Assembly (NCBI GenBank): GCA_029555025.1
Contig: JAKPTZ010000017.1
Coordinates: 62,001 to 126,000, forward strand
Direction of reading: 5' to 3'
Origin: Deltaproteobacteria bacterium
Lineage (GTDB): Bacteria > Myxococcota_A > UBA9042 > DTJE01
Length of the DNA: 64,000 nucleotides
This document shows positions 1 to 8,418 of the stretch, in pieces. The position numbers were made by a program, and so were the translations under genes. A model generated the notes under the pieces. That model was not told the DNA's origin and ran no database searches. It was given only the letters and a program-made list of their open reading frames with translations. Numbering within the stretch: the stretch's first letter is position 1; every line of letters begins with the position of its first letter.

Positions 1-329
1 CAATCTTCTTTTCCTCTTTCGCCAGTCCGGTTCTGTCCGGGGTCTTTACCTTCGGCGTGTTCATGGTCGGCAGTTCGGTCACGGTGCTTCAGGAACTGAT
101 GCAGGCACGGAAGGGGATGCTTGCGACCCCCGGGCCGGCCAGGCTCATCGCCGAGGGAGCGGTGGCGGTATTTCCTGATCTGTCGGTGTTCAACGTCGGC
201 AAGGAGCTGATACTCCGCATCCCGGTAACGTGGGAATACGTCGGCGCCAGCATGCTCTATTGCGGATTTTACTGCCTGTTCTTCCTGGCCATCGGGGCCC
301 TGGTTTTCCAGCGGAGGGACTTCTCTTGA
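1..329 (+). CDS. ABC-2 type transporter permease, C-terminal fragment
   Basis: The reading frame is open from the first bases of the window and ends in TGA at 327-329, so only the C-terminal part of about 109 residues is present. It starts with a Ser/Phe-rich helix (FFSSFASPVLSGVFTFGVF), continues with a soluble stretch, and closes with a second helix around YCGFYCLFFLAIGALVFQRRDF. A final hydrophobic helix ending in a short basic tail (QRRDF) is typical of ABC-2 family permeases of the NosY/GldF kind, which form the membrane channel of ABC exporters. The ATPase partner would lie upstream, outside the window. The next gene starts at a TTG overlapping this stop (TTGA), so the two are translationally coupled. 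Family assignment is inferred from the topology and the helix pattern. Confidence 0.6.
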   Translation, partial: IFFSSFASPVLSGVFTFGVFMVGSSVTVLQELMQARKGMLATPGPARLIAEGAVAVFPDLSVFNVGKELILRIPVTWEYVGASMLYCGFYCLFFLAIGALVFQRRDFS

Positions 330-955
330 ATGGCCCGGCCCGATACATCGTCGCGGTGTGCCTGCTGATCCCGATCTCGATTGCCGTGATCAGGGTGGGC
401 GTTTCCGGCAGCGATGATCTCAAGACTGCCGTGGCGTGCGAGAAGTCCGGCCTGACAGACACCGCCATCGACTTCTATGGCAGGGCTGCCCGATGGTATC
501 TGCCTTTTTCGTCAACACAGGAACAGGCCCTGCAAGGCCTTTTGAACATCGCGGCAGGGTCATCAGGCCCGGAAGGCGACAAAACGGCCATAAGGGCCCT
601 TTACGAGGCCAGGGGGGCCATCCTGGCGACAAGATGGCTGATGACACCTTCTTCCGACATGCTGAAGGAGGTTAACGACACGCTGGCCCGGCGAATCGCC
701 CGGGGATCGAAACCTGGCGAAGACGGCGCCGACATCGACGGCAACCTGGCAATCCTGTCCAGGACCACATCACCCCGACCGGTGGTTTCGTTTCTCGCAA
801 CGCTTCTTTTTGCGGCATGGGTCACGGTGACGATTGTCGGGGCTACGCGCTCGGTGACGTCGGACGGTCGCTTTGCCGGCCGCCGGGGACTGCCGTGGAT
901 GGCAGTATCAGCGGCCCTTCTTTTCGGATGGCTCATCCTGCTTGCTCTTGCCTGA
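326..955 (+). CDS. Membrane protein of unknown function coupled to the ABC permease
   Basis: About 209 residues. I chose the TTG at 326 because it overlaps the upstream stop and has GGAGG at 313-317; the frame is open further upstream but only as a shadow of the permease gene. There is one N-terminal membrane helix (YIVAVCLLIPISIAVIRVGV), a soluble middle of about 120 residues containing two helix pairs that look TPR-like (AVACEKSGLTDTAIDFYGRA), and two C-terminal helices (residues about 145-168 and 187-208). The coupling suggests an accessory subunit of the ABC exporter. I do not recognise a named family. Its 3' end overlaps the convergent parB gene by 48 bases. Confidence 0.6.
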   Translation: MNGPARYIVAVCLLIPISIAVIRVGVSGSDDLKTAVACEKSGLTDTAIDFYGRAARWYLPFSSTQEQALQGLLNIAAGSSGPEGDKTAIRALYEARGAILATRWLMTPSSDMLKEVNDTLARRIARGSKPGEDGADIDGNLAILSRTTSPRPVVSFLATLLFAAWVTVTIVGATRSVTSDGRFAGRRGLPWMAVSAALLFGWLILLALA

Positions 956-1804
956 AGATTCAACCAGAGAATCCCTCAAGGCCCTGAACTGGGCAAGATT
1001 ATTAAATGATATCGATATCTTACCACGATTTCCACGAAAGGAAATCGTGACGGGAAGGTCAAGGGCTTCCTGAATTTCCTGCCTGGCCCCGCAGAAGTAT
1101 GCCGCCATCGCGGGCTGGCGCCTTTCACGCGGGGGGCGGGCTGCCGATTGCCTGCTGGCAAGCGCCTCGACTTCCCGGGTACTGAGTCCCCTGTCCCTAA
1201 TCTGCAGGAGGAGTTGAAGCTGCCTTTCGCGATCAAGACCAATCAGCGCGCGCGCCGACCCTTCCACAATTTGCCCGTCCTCAAGGGCCTCAAGAACTTC
1301 GGGAGACAGCTTCAGCAGGCGCAGCGAGTTCGCCACGGTGGATCGCTGCCGCCCCACCCTGGAAGCGGCCTCCTCCTGAGTCATGCCGAATTCCCGTACA
1401 AGACGCTGCCACGCGCGGGCCTGCTCGACCGGATTCAAGTCCTCCCGCTGGATGTTTTCGATCAGCGCCATCAGGAACACGTCGCCCGGCGCGGCCTGAC
1501 GGACAATCACCGGAACCGCCGCAAGGCCCGCCATCCTGGCCGCCCGCAACCTCCGCTCGCCCGCGATCAGGCCGTAACGGCCGTTTCCGCTGTCGGTGAC
1601 GACGAGCGGCTGGATGATTCCGGAAACCTTGATCGATTCGGCAAGATCGCGCAGGGCTTCATCGTCGAACCTGGTGCGCGGCTGACCGTCCTGGGCGTCG
1701 ATTCGATCGACGGGACACTCGAAAAGCGGCTGTGACGCCGTGGTCACGCTGGCGGGAAACAGCGCCGACAGGCCCTTGCCAAGGGCTGGCCTCTTCTGGT
1801 TCAT
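908..1804 (-). CDS. parB: Chromosome partitioning protein ParB
   Basis: A 298-residue ParB/Spo0J protein that binds parS, spreads on DNA using CTP and, with ParA, segregates the replication-origin region. The N-terminus has the usual ALGKGLSALF start. The ParB nuclease-like/CTPase domain follows, with GERRLRAARMAGL and LIENIQREDLNPVEQARA. A helix-turn-helix (MTQEEAASRVGRQRSTVANS) precedes the LRLLKLSPEVLEALEDGQI segment, and a C-terminal dimer domain ends in a Lys-rich tail. The length is normal. It lies 17 bases downstream of parA in the same direction, as in most bacteria. A perfect parS site lies at 2600-2615. Confidence 0.96.
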   Translation of the reverse strand: MNQKRPALGKGLSALFPASVTTASQPLFECPVDRIDAQDGQPRTRFDDEALRDLAESIKVSGIIQPLVVTDSGNGRYGLIAGERRLRAARMAGLAAVPVIVRQAAPGDVFLMALIENIQREDLNPVEQARAWQRLVREFGMTQEEAASRVGRQRSTVANSLRLLKLSPEVLEALEDGQIVEGSARALIGLDRERQLQLLLQIRDRGLSTREVEALASRQSAARPPRERRQPAMAAYFCGARQEIQEALDLPVTISFRGNRGKISISFNNLAQFRALRDSLVESSGKSKQDEPSEKKGR

Positions 1805-1821
1805 CGGAACCCCCGAAAGAC

Positions 1822-2625
<804 letters not shown>

Positions 2626-2647
2626 AGTCCAGTTCGGAACGCATGAA

Positions 2648-3049
2648 TCAGAGACCTTCGCCGGCCGGAGCAGCAGCCGGGGCCGGGGCGCCTTCAGGCG
2701 CCGGGGCGGCGGGATCGACCGCGGAAGGCTGTGCGGCCACGGGGGCCGGGGCCGGAGCAGCGGTTCCGCCGACTGCCGGCTTGGTCGCCGGAATATCGCG
2801 GGTCACGCTGGGCTCGACATTGGTCAGAGCTATCAGGATGGAAAGCACGAAGAACAGGCCGGCCAGGATTCCGGTGGCCTTCGTCAGGAACGTCGTCGCG
2901 CCACGACCGCCGAAGACCGACGACGATGACCCGCCACCGAACGCAGCGCCCATTCCGCCGCTTTTTCCGGGCTGAATGAGGATGATCACAATCAGCAGAA
3001 GCGCGACAACGATGAACGAAGCAAGAAGCAGACCGTAAAGAATACCCAT
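2648..3049 (-). CDS. secG: Preprotein translocase subunit SecG
   Basis: A 133-residue SecG, the small subunit that stimulates SecYEG translocation. Two membrane helices (residues about 5-25 and 58-78) flank the conserved cytoplasmic loop with QPGKSGGMGAAFGGGSSSS and VFGGRGATTFLTKAT. The last 50 residues are an Ala/Pro-rich low-complexity tail (many APAP pairs), common in GC-rich bacteria and of no known role. It lies two bases downstream of tpiA, the frequent tpiA-secG arrangement. Confidence 0.93.
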   Translation of the reverse strand: MGILYGLLLASFIVVALLLIVIILIQPGKSGGMGAAFGGGSSSSVFGGRGATTFLTKATGILAGLFFVLSILIALTNVEPSVTRDIPATKPAVGGTAAPAPAPVAAQPSAVDPAAPAPEGAPAPAAAPAGEGL

Positions 3050-3051
3050 GA

Positions 3052-3816
3052 TTAAACCCCCGCGGCTTCGACGATTGCGCCGAAAGAAGCCGACTTCAAG
3101 CTGGCCCCGCCAACAAGCGCGCCATCAACATCACTCTGGCCCATGAGCTCGCCGGCATTTTCCGCCGTAACGCTGCCGCCGTAAAGAATCCTGGTCGCCG
3201 CCGCGGTTTCCTGTCCGAACATTCTGACAAGAAGGCCGCGGATGAACTCGTGAACCTCCTGAGCCTGGGCCGGCGTGGCGACATCGCCGGTGCCGATGGC
3301 CCAGACGGGCTCATATGCAACAACCACGGAAGCCATGGCCGCGGCGTCCAGACCGGCCAGTCCGACGGTGACCTGCCGCTCCACGCGCTCAAAAGTGCGA
3401 CCGGCAACGCGCTCGTCCTTGCGTTCACCGACACAGAAAATCGGCGTCAGCCCGACCGCAAGCGCGCGCTTGACCTTGGCCGAGATCAGCTCGTCCGATT
3501 CGAAGTGATACTGGCGCCGTTCCGAATGACCGACGATAGCATAGCGGCAACCGACGCTGACAAGCTGATCCCCGCTGATCTCACCGGTAAAAGCGCCCTT
3601 GACCTCGGTACTGACGTCCTGGCCGCCGACCCCGACTGCGGAGCCTTCCATCACGCGCACCACCTCGGGAATCAACACGAAAGGCGGGCAAACCGCAACC
3701 TCCACGCCGCGGAACCTGGAAACCCTGTCAAGGACCTCCCGCGCCAGGGTTCTGGCGCCTTCCACGTCAAGATTCATCTTCCAGTTGCCGGCCACAAGAG
3801 GCTTTCTCGAAACCAT
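3052..3816 (-). CDS. tpiA: Triosephosphate isomerase
   Basis: TpiA interconverts dihydroxyacetone phosphate and glyceraldehyde 3-phosphate in glycolysis. Visible motifs are AGNWKMN (catalytic Lys), IVGHSERR (catalytic His) and VVAYEPVWAIGTG (catalytic Glu), with the phosphate loop LYGGSVTAENA and VGGASLK near the C-terminus. I chose ATG 3816 (254 residues) because GGAGGG lies six bases upstream and the ATG overlaps the stop of the upstream PGK-like gene (TGATG); the frame is open five codons further to a TTG. All catalytic residues are intact, unlike those of its neighbour. Confidence 0.96.
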   Translation of the reverse strand: MVSRKPLVAGNWKMNLDVEGARTLAREVLDRVSRFRGVEVAVCPPFVLIPEVVRVMEGSAVGVGGQDVSTEVKGAFTGEISGDQLVSVGCRYAIVGHSERRQYHFESDELISAKVKRALAVGLTPIFCVGERKDERVAGRTFERVERQVTVGLAGLDAAAMASVVVAYEPVWAIGTGDVATPAQAQEVHEFIRGLLVRMFGQETAAATRILYGGSVTAENAGELMGQSDVDGALVGGASLKSASFGAIVEAAGV

Positions 3817-5054
3817 CAGGACCCTCCACAAAGCGCCTTGACCCCCGGCAGCTCCCTGCCGAGCAGCATCTTCATACCGATATCGCCGCCACAGGACACG
3901 AATGAAAAGAACGGGGTCAGGACAAGACGCGACACGACTTCAGCCATCTCGTCACCGATAATCGTGGCTGCCGCCGAGGTGCGGATGACGCTTCGGGCGA
4001 CCTTGTCCGAAGATGCCGTGCAATCGGGCCCCCGACAGGTTCCGAGCGCCCCGTGCCACACCAGCGAACGCAGACCCCTCAAGCCGCCGCAGAACACCTC
4101 GACCGTGGCGGGTCCCACGTCCAGAATCACGTGATCGCCGGGGACGCCGTCGGAGCGCACGATACGTGCGTCGTCGTGCCCCGCGCCGTCCGGAACCACC
4201 AGAAAATCTTCGGGAAGAACGATTTCAACGCCTCGAAGCTGGGCCCTGGAAAGAACCTTGCCCGCCTGCTCGACGCGATCCTTTTCAACCTTATGGGCAC
4301 CGGTACGCCAACCCTTCGCAACATAGAAGGGAAGCGCGGCGTGACCGGCCAGAAAAACCTTCCTGGCGCGACCGGGATGATTCGCCAGGAACTCAAGGGC
4401 CATCCCGTCGTCGGGACCGCCGAAGATGAACCCCTGGCCTTCCGGTGCCTGAACCATCCTGGACAGCGCCTCGACCTCCCGACGGAACCGGAGTCCGGCA
4501 ACCTTCTCGTTGAAGAGCGCGGAAACCCCGACCGTTGACGCAAGCACCCGATCCGAAAGCCTGAATGCCTCGTTCACGAATACATCGGCCAGACTGAAGA
4601 GCCTTTGCGAAAAAAGGTCGTCGTTTCGGTCATCTTCAGGACAGAAGCCAAGATTCTCCAGCAGGACGACCTCGCCCTCGACCCGCTCCATGATGACCTT
4701 CCACGGGCCTTCGCCAACGGTGTCCTCGGGCAGGAAGATGTCCCGGTCAAGAATCTCGGCAAGCCTCTCGCCAAGAAGCGCAAGCGAAAGCTTCGGATTG
4801 CGGCGGCCGATCTGGCCACCGAGCGTGGTGGCAAGCACCACCCTCGCGCCCTCGGCGATCAGGTGCCGAATTGTCGGAAGACAAAGCTGGATTCGGGAAT
4901 CGTCGATGATGGTGCCGTCTTCATCGACAGGGCAATCCATGTCAACCCGAACCAGCACTCTCCTGCCGTCCAGGGACATGTCCTCGAGCCTGTCCATATC
5001 ACGGAAGCCAGCCACCGCAACCTCAAAACCCTGGCCGTATTCGGCCGGTCGCAT
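3816..5054 (-). CDS. Phosphoglycerate kinase-like protein with degenerate active site
   Basis: A 412-residue protein (393 if it starts at the inner ATG 4997) that aligns with phosphoglycerate kinase along its whole length: RVLVRVDMDCP, DDSRIQLCLPTIRHL, VVLLENLGF, LADVFVNEAF and a C-terminal SFVSCGG. Most ligand residues are changed, however. The SHLGRP segment reads TTLGGQ (about 76-81). ENVRF reads ENLGF, so its Arg is lost. HRAHAS reads DRVLAS, so both His are lost. The ATP-binding GGAKVSDK reads GGPDDGMA, so its Lys is lost. WNGPMGVFE reads WHGALGTCR, and the GGGDT loop is replaced. It is therefore unlikely to be an active kinase. The frame is intact and coupled to tpiA, so it looks maintained. 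No gap gene lies next to it. I left the symbol pgk off for these reasons. Confidence 0.82.
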   Translation of the reverse strand: MRPAEYGQGFEVAVAGFRDMDRLEDMSLDGRRVLVRVDMDCPVDEDGTIIDDSRIQLCLPTIRHLIAEGARVVLATTLGGQIGRRNPKLSLALLGERLAEILDRDIFLPEDTVGEGPWKVIMERVEGEVVLLENLGFCPEDDRNDDLFSQRLFSLADVFVNEAFRLSDRVLASTVGVSALFNEKVAGLRFRREVEALSRMVQAPEGQGFIFGGPDDGMALEFLANHPGRARKVFLAGHAALPFYVAKGWRTGAHKVEKDRVEQAGKVLSRAQLRGVEIVLPEDFLVVPDGAGHDDARIVRSDGVPGDHVILDVGPATVEVFCGGLRGLRSLVWHGALGTCRGPDCTASSDKVARSVIRTSAAATIIGDEMAEVVSRLVLTPFFSFVSCGGDIGMKMLLGRELPGVKALCGGS

Positions 5055-5174
5055 ACTTTATCAGAAAGACGTCCGGTGTCAATCGCAAGGATCCCGGTGA
5101 AATCCCGAATAAAAACCGCGACAAACCTCGGCGCCGGACCGTCCGGAAGCCGATCTGCCGGAGGACGGCGCCCG

Positions 5175-6533
5175 TCAATCGATCCCGCGCCGGGCAAGCC
5201 ACTCCCTTGTGGTCACCAGGGAATCGACTCCGTCAAGACTCTTCGTGGGCTGGAAATATCGATCACGATCCAGAACCAGCACGCCGACCCGGGAAGGTTC
5301 CAGGAGGCCGGCAAGCGACTGGTTGAGCATCTCGTGGGAGCATGCCCTGACAAGCCGTCCCCCGATATCGACCTCCTTCCCTCCGTAAAGGGTCGGCGGC
5401 AGGTCGGGTCTGACGGCGTCCAGCTCGACCAGATTCGTATTGATGTGGGCGGGAACGAGCAGAAGTCTTCCGGCCGCATCGACAGCCGTCGCGGTCTGAA
5501 CCGGGCACACCGAGTATTCTACCACCTCAACCCGACCGGTGACCCGGTTCATGGCGATGATGCCGACCTTCTCAAGCGGATCCACCCGCAAAACGGCAGA
5601 CATCGTCATGCTGAACCCGCCCCGGGCATGAAAACCGAGCCGCGCGGGCTCAAGCGCCATGGCAGCGACGTTATCGACATTGTGAAGCACGATGCTGCGG
5701 ACGCCAAGCCCCCGAAGCCAGCCGGCAACCCCGCCATCGCCGTATTCCGGGTCAAGGAGAGCCTTGAACACGCCACCGTGGCCATCCCCGGTGAAAACAA
5801 GGGAACCGTCCGCCCTGATAATAAGATGGCCGTCCATGTCCAGCCTGGGATGGTCGGCCTGAACCATGACCTTCACCAGACTCCTGTCAAAACCTTCCGG
5901 CAGCGATGTCTCGACCCATTCCAGAAGCGCGTCCCGGGTCGCCCGGCCGGCCATCAGCACCAGCGGGGCCATTCGCCCATGCCGGCGTCCGGATTGAAGC
6001 ATCTGCTCCGCGAACAGGTCAAGAAAGGATCGCCCTGTGATCGGCGCCACGGGAAACAGCCCCTTGGGAGCGTTCCCGCCATACCTCGACAGGATGGCCC
6101 TGGCCTGCGGATGTCCCGACGCTCCGGCCCAGAACCTGGTGGCCGCCCCGCCCGCAAAGATGATGACGCCCCATCGCCCGGCGGCAAGATCGGCCTCGCC
6201 GCGTGAAGCCAGATCCGCGGTTCCTGCCCCGGAAAGCTCCGAGTACCGGAATGGCACCAGTTCCGGAACGACACCGGAGCCATCGGACGCGGCGGCAAGG
6301 ACATCGCTTCGCAACCGCCTCAACCAGGCAAAATCGACCCTCGCAAGATCCAGAAACAGTCTTTCGAAAACTGCCGGCGGGGCCGACATGGGAACCCATC
6401 GTCCAATCGAGGCACCGAAACCTTCGTCACAAAGGATTCGAAGCAGCTCGCAATCACGCGGAACCGCTTCAAGATGGGCCCGCAGCCCCTCAAACGCCCT
6501 CACAGCGCCATCGAATTCCGAATCTCGTGTCAT
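5175..6533 (-). CDS. UTP-sugar-1-phosphate uridylyltransferase family protein
   Basis: A 452-residue protein of the eukaryote-type UDPGP family, which includes UDP-glucose, UDP-GlcNAc and broad UDP-sugar pyrophosphorylases. The nucleotide-binding loop is FAGGAATRFW (about 126-135), followed by the family motif PKGLFPVAP (157-164) and a central Rossmann-like region with LVLMAG, VFTGDGHGGVF and LHNVDN, where the NVDN pair matches the metal-binding site of the family. It follows galK by 45 bases in the same direction. I infer that it may turn galactose 1-phosphate plus UTP into UDP-galactose, replacing GalT; UDP-glucose or UDP-GlcNAc synthesis remains possible. Confidence 0.8.
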   Translation of the reverse strand: MTRDSEFDGAVRAFEGLRAHLEAVPRDCELLRILCDEGFGASIGRWVPMSAPPAVFERLFLDLARVDFAWLRRLRSDVLAAASDGSGVVPELVPFRYSELSGAGTADLASRGEADLAAGRWGVIIFAGGAATRFWAGASGHPQARAILSRYGGNAPKGLFPVAPITGRSFLDLFAEQMLQSGRRHGRMAPLVLMAGRATRDALLEWVETSLPEGFDRSLVKVMVQADHPRLDMDGHLIIRADGSLVFTGDGHGGVFKALLDPEYGDGGVAGWLRGLGVRSIVLHNVDNVAAMALEPARLGFHARGGFSMTMSAVLRVDPLEKVGIIAMNRVTGRVEVVEYSVCPVQTATAVDAAGRLLLVPAHINTNLVELDAVRPDLPPTLYGGKEVDIGGRLVRACSHEMLNQSLAGLLEPSRVGVLVLDRDRYFQPTKSLDGVDSLVTTREWLARRGID

Positions 6534-6578
6534 CTGGATACCCGCCTGATAAATGGTCGATCCAACCGATTTCCGCCG

Positions 6579-7748
6579 TCAGAACCGACCGGAAAGCAGC
6601 CCGCTGGCCGGACGAACCACCCTGACCACCGACTCGATCCCGGTCGCGCCCCTGTATTCGACCGCAAGCCGATCGCAGAAATCGACCGCCGCATCCTGGC
6701 GCACCAGGTTGACCGTATTCCCGCCGAATCCGGCGCCGGTCAGCCTTGCTCCCGCGCAGCCATCGATGCGCGACGCGATTTCGACCAGGCGGTCGAGCTC
6801 GGCACATGAGACCTCGTAATCAAGGGCCAGGCTCCTGTGGGAGCCGTGCATCAGCAACCCGACCTCCGCCACGTCGCCCGCCTGCAGGGCTGCTGCGGCC
6901 CTCACGGTACGGTCGTTTTCGCTTACCGCGTGACGAAGCCTTCTGAAAGAGACTTCGGACATCCCCTGCCTGACCGACTCCAGCATCTCCATGGACACGT
7001 CCCTGGCCGCGCGCACCGTGGGGAAGGAATTCACGACAAAGCTCATGCCGTCGGCGCATTCCTTCTGGCGCCTGGCGTATTCGCCACCGGCCAGTGAATG
7101 CCTGACGCCGGAATCGGCAACAACCAGAACCCATCCGGCCGGAACATCGACAAGCGTTGCCTGAAGAGTCCGGCAGTCCAGAAGCAGCGCCTTTCCCTCA
7201 TGTCCGCAGGCGCTCGCCATCTGATCCATTATCCCGCACGGTACACGGCAGAAAAGGTTCTCGGCCGTCCTTGCGATCGCCGCGACATCGGGGCAGGGTG
7301 GGGCGGAAAGCGACAGCCCGGCCGCAATCCCGACCAGCGAAACCTCGACGGAGGCCGACGAGGAAAGTCCGCCGCCGGACGGCACATCCCCGCCGACCGC
7401 CACGTCGGCGCCGGAAAACGGCCTGCCGGAACGAATCCAGGCCCAGAACGGCCCGCACGTGTATGACCGCCAGTCGATCCGGTCAAACGGCTTAAGGCCA
7501 TCCAGGGCGACCTCGACGGTACCGCCGAAATCGACCGCATGAATACGCAGGATGCCATCGTCACGACCGGCCGCCACGGCACACGTACGAAGATCAATCG
7601 CCGCCGGCAGCACGAAGCCGTCATGATAGTCGGTGTGTTCGCCGATGATATTGACGCGGCCGCCAGCGTCGGCCCAGACCTCGGGAACTCTGGAAAACTC
7701 GTTCCTGAAGCTTTCGCGGATCCTGTCCATCAATTGGGATTGAATCAT
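6579..7748 (-). CDS. galK: Galactokinase
   Basis: A 389-residue GHMP-family kinase that phosphorylates galactose to galactose 1-phosphate with ATP. The galactokinase signature GRVNIIGEHTDYHDGFVLP is at about residue 30, the GHMP ATP loop DVPSGGGLSSSASVE follows in mid-protein, the catalytic-Asp region reads CGIMDQMASACG, and GARLTGAGFGGNTVNLV lies near the C-terminus. It lies in a run with a sodium symporter, a small membrane protein, a cupin and a sugar-nucleotide pyrophosphorylase, which supports uptake and activation of galactose or a related sugar. No galT, galE or galM is present in the window. Confidence 0.93.
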   Translation of the reverse strand: MIQSQLMDRIRESFRNEFSRVPEVWADAGGRVNIIGEHTDYHDGFVLPAAIDLRTCAVAAGRDDGILRIHAVDFGGTVEVALDGLKPFDRIDWRSYTCGPFWAWIRSGRPFSGADVAVGGDVPSGGGLSSSASVEVSLVGIAAGLSLSAPPCPDVAAIARTAENLFCRVPCGIMDQMASACGHEGKALLLDCRTLQATLVDVPAGWVLVVADSGVRHSLAGGEYARRQKECADGMSFVVNSFPTVRAARDVSMEMLESVRQGMSEVSFRRLRHAVSENDRTVRAAAALQAGDVAEVGLLMHGSHRSLALDYEVSCAELDRLVEIASRIDGCAGARLTGAGFGGNTVNLVRQDAAVDFCDRLAVEYRGATGIESVVRVVRPASGLLSGRF

Positions 7749-7768
7749 CTTGTGCCTCTTGTTTCAGT

Positions 7769-8167
7769 TCAGCGCCAGTCGGCGGGCAGGCGGTATTCGG
7801 TATCGAATTCGTCCCGCTCGACAACAAGGCATGTGCCGGAAAACGGACCGTCGGGACAATACGCCGAGTGCGGGGAAGTGACCAGGACCGGCTTCATCGG
7901 CTGCAACGGCAGTTCGGTGACGCCACCGTTCATGTCGGAAATCACAAGTGTCACGGAACCCGAAATCAGCAGGAACAGTTCCGGACAATCGTGAATCTCC
8001 AGTTCGCCGACCTCGGCCGCCGAACATTCCGGTGGACTGAACGCACCGACCCGCCAATGGCCCGCATCACCGCAAAGCACGTTCCAACGCTCACCTTCCG
8101 GAAAGCTGATGGGAAGATCGGCCGCGACCTCGGGAAACGAAGGCCGCCTGGTTGTAACCTTTCTCAT
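7769..8167 (-). CDS. Small cupin-domain protein
   Basis: A 132-residue single-domain cupin. I chose ATG 8167 because GGGGTGG lies just upstream; a GTG three codons earlier is possible. The cupin core shows ELEIHDCPELFLLISGSVTLVI and a second strand set around PHSAYCPDGPFSGTCLVV. The first cupin motif has His and Glu in place, while the second keeps one His. It lies 20 bases upstream of galK within the sugar operon, so it may act on a sugar (mutarotase or isomerase-like) or sense one. The function is not known from sequence. Confidence 0.75.
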   Translation of the reverse strand: MRKVTTRRPSFPEVAADLPISFPEGERWNVLCGDAGHWRVGAFSPPECSAAEVGELEIHDCPELFLLISGSVTLVISDMNGGVTELPLQPMKPVLVTSPHSAYCPDGPFSGTCLVVERDEFDTEYRLPADWR

Positions 8168-8186
8168 GAAGACCACCCCGGGGCCG

Positions 8187-8402
8187 TCAGCCCTGCCGTT
8201 TGTGCGCGACCAGTCCGATTGCGGTGAAGATGACGCCGAAAACGATCATTACCGGGCCCCAGATGAACCCGGGCTTCAACGACTTCAACGCCTGTCCGCC
8301 GGGATCCATCGCCTGCCCCACGATCACGAGGATGCCATAGACGAAAAGGATGACGCCGACAAAGAACCAAATCGGGAGCGGCTGCTTTCCTTCGTTGTTC
8401 AT
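8187..8402 (-). CDS. Small two-helix membrane protein next to the symporter
   Basis: 71 residues with two predicted membrane helices (about 12-32 and 45-64) and short polar ends, the last being AHKRQG. It lies between the symporter gene (16 bases upstream) and the cupin gene (19 bases downstream), so it is part of the operon. I do not recognise a named family. The position suggests a small partner or stabiliser of the transporter, but nothing in the sequence proves this. Confidence 0.7.
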   Translation of the reverse strand: MNNEGKQPLPIWFFVGVILFVYGILVIVGQAMDPGGQALKSLKPGFIWGPVMIVFGVIFTAIGLVAHKRQG

Positions 8403-8418
8403 TTCAGATACCTCCGGT

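Noticed and set aside
4605-6206. A 533-codon plus-strand frame across the PGK-like and UDPGP genes
   Set aside because: It spans two real minus-strand genes and the gap between them, and the translation has no domain character.
7355-7380. A GAGGAAAGTCC sequence, similar to the conserved core of RNase P RNA
   Set aside because: It lies inside galK and is the reverse complement of codons for the GHMP loop (GGLSSSASVE). No flanking RNase P helices are present.
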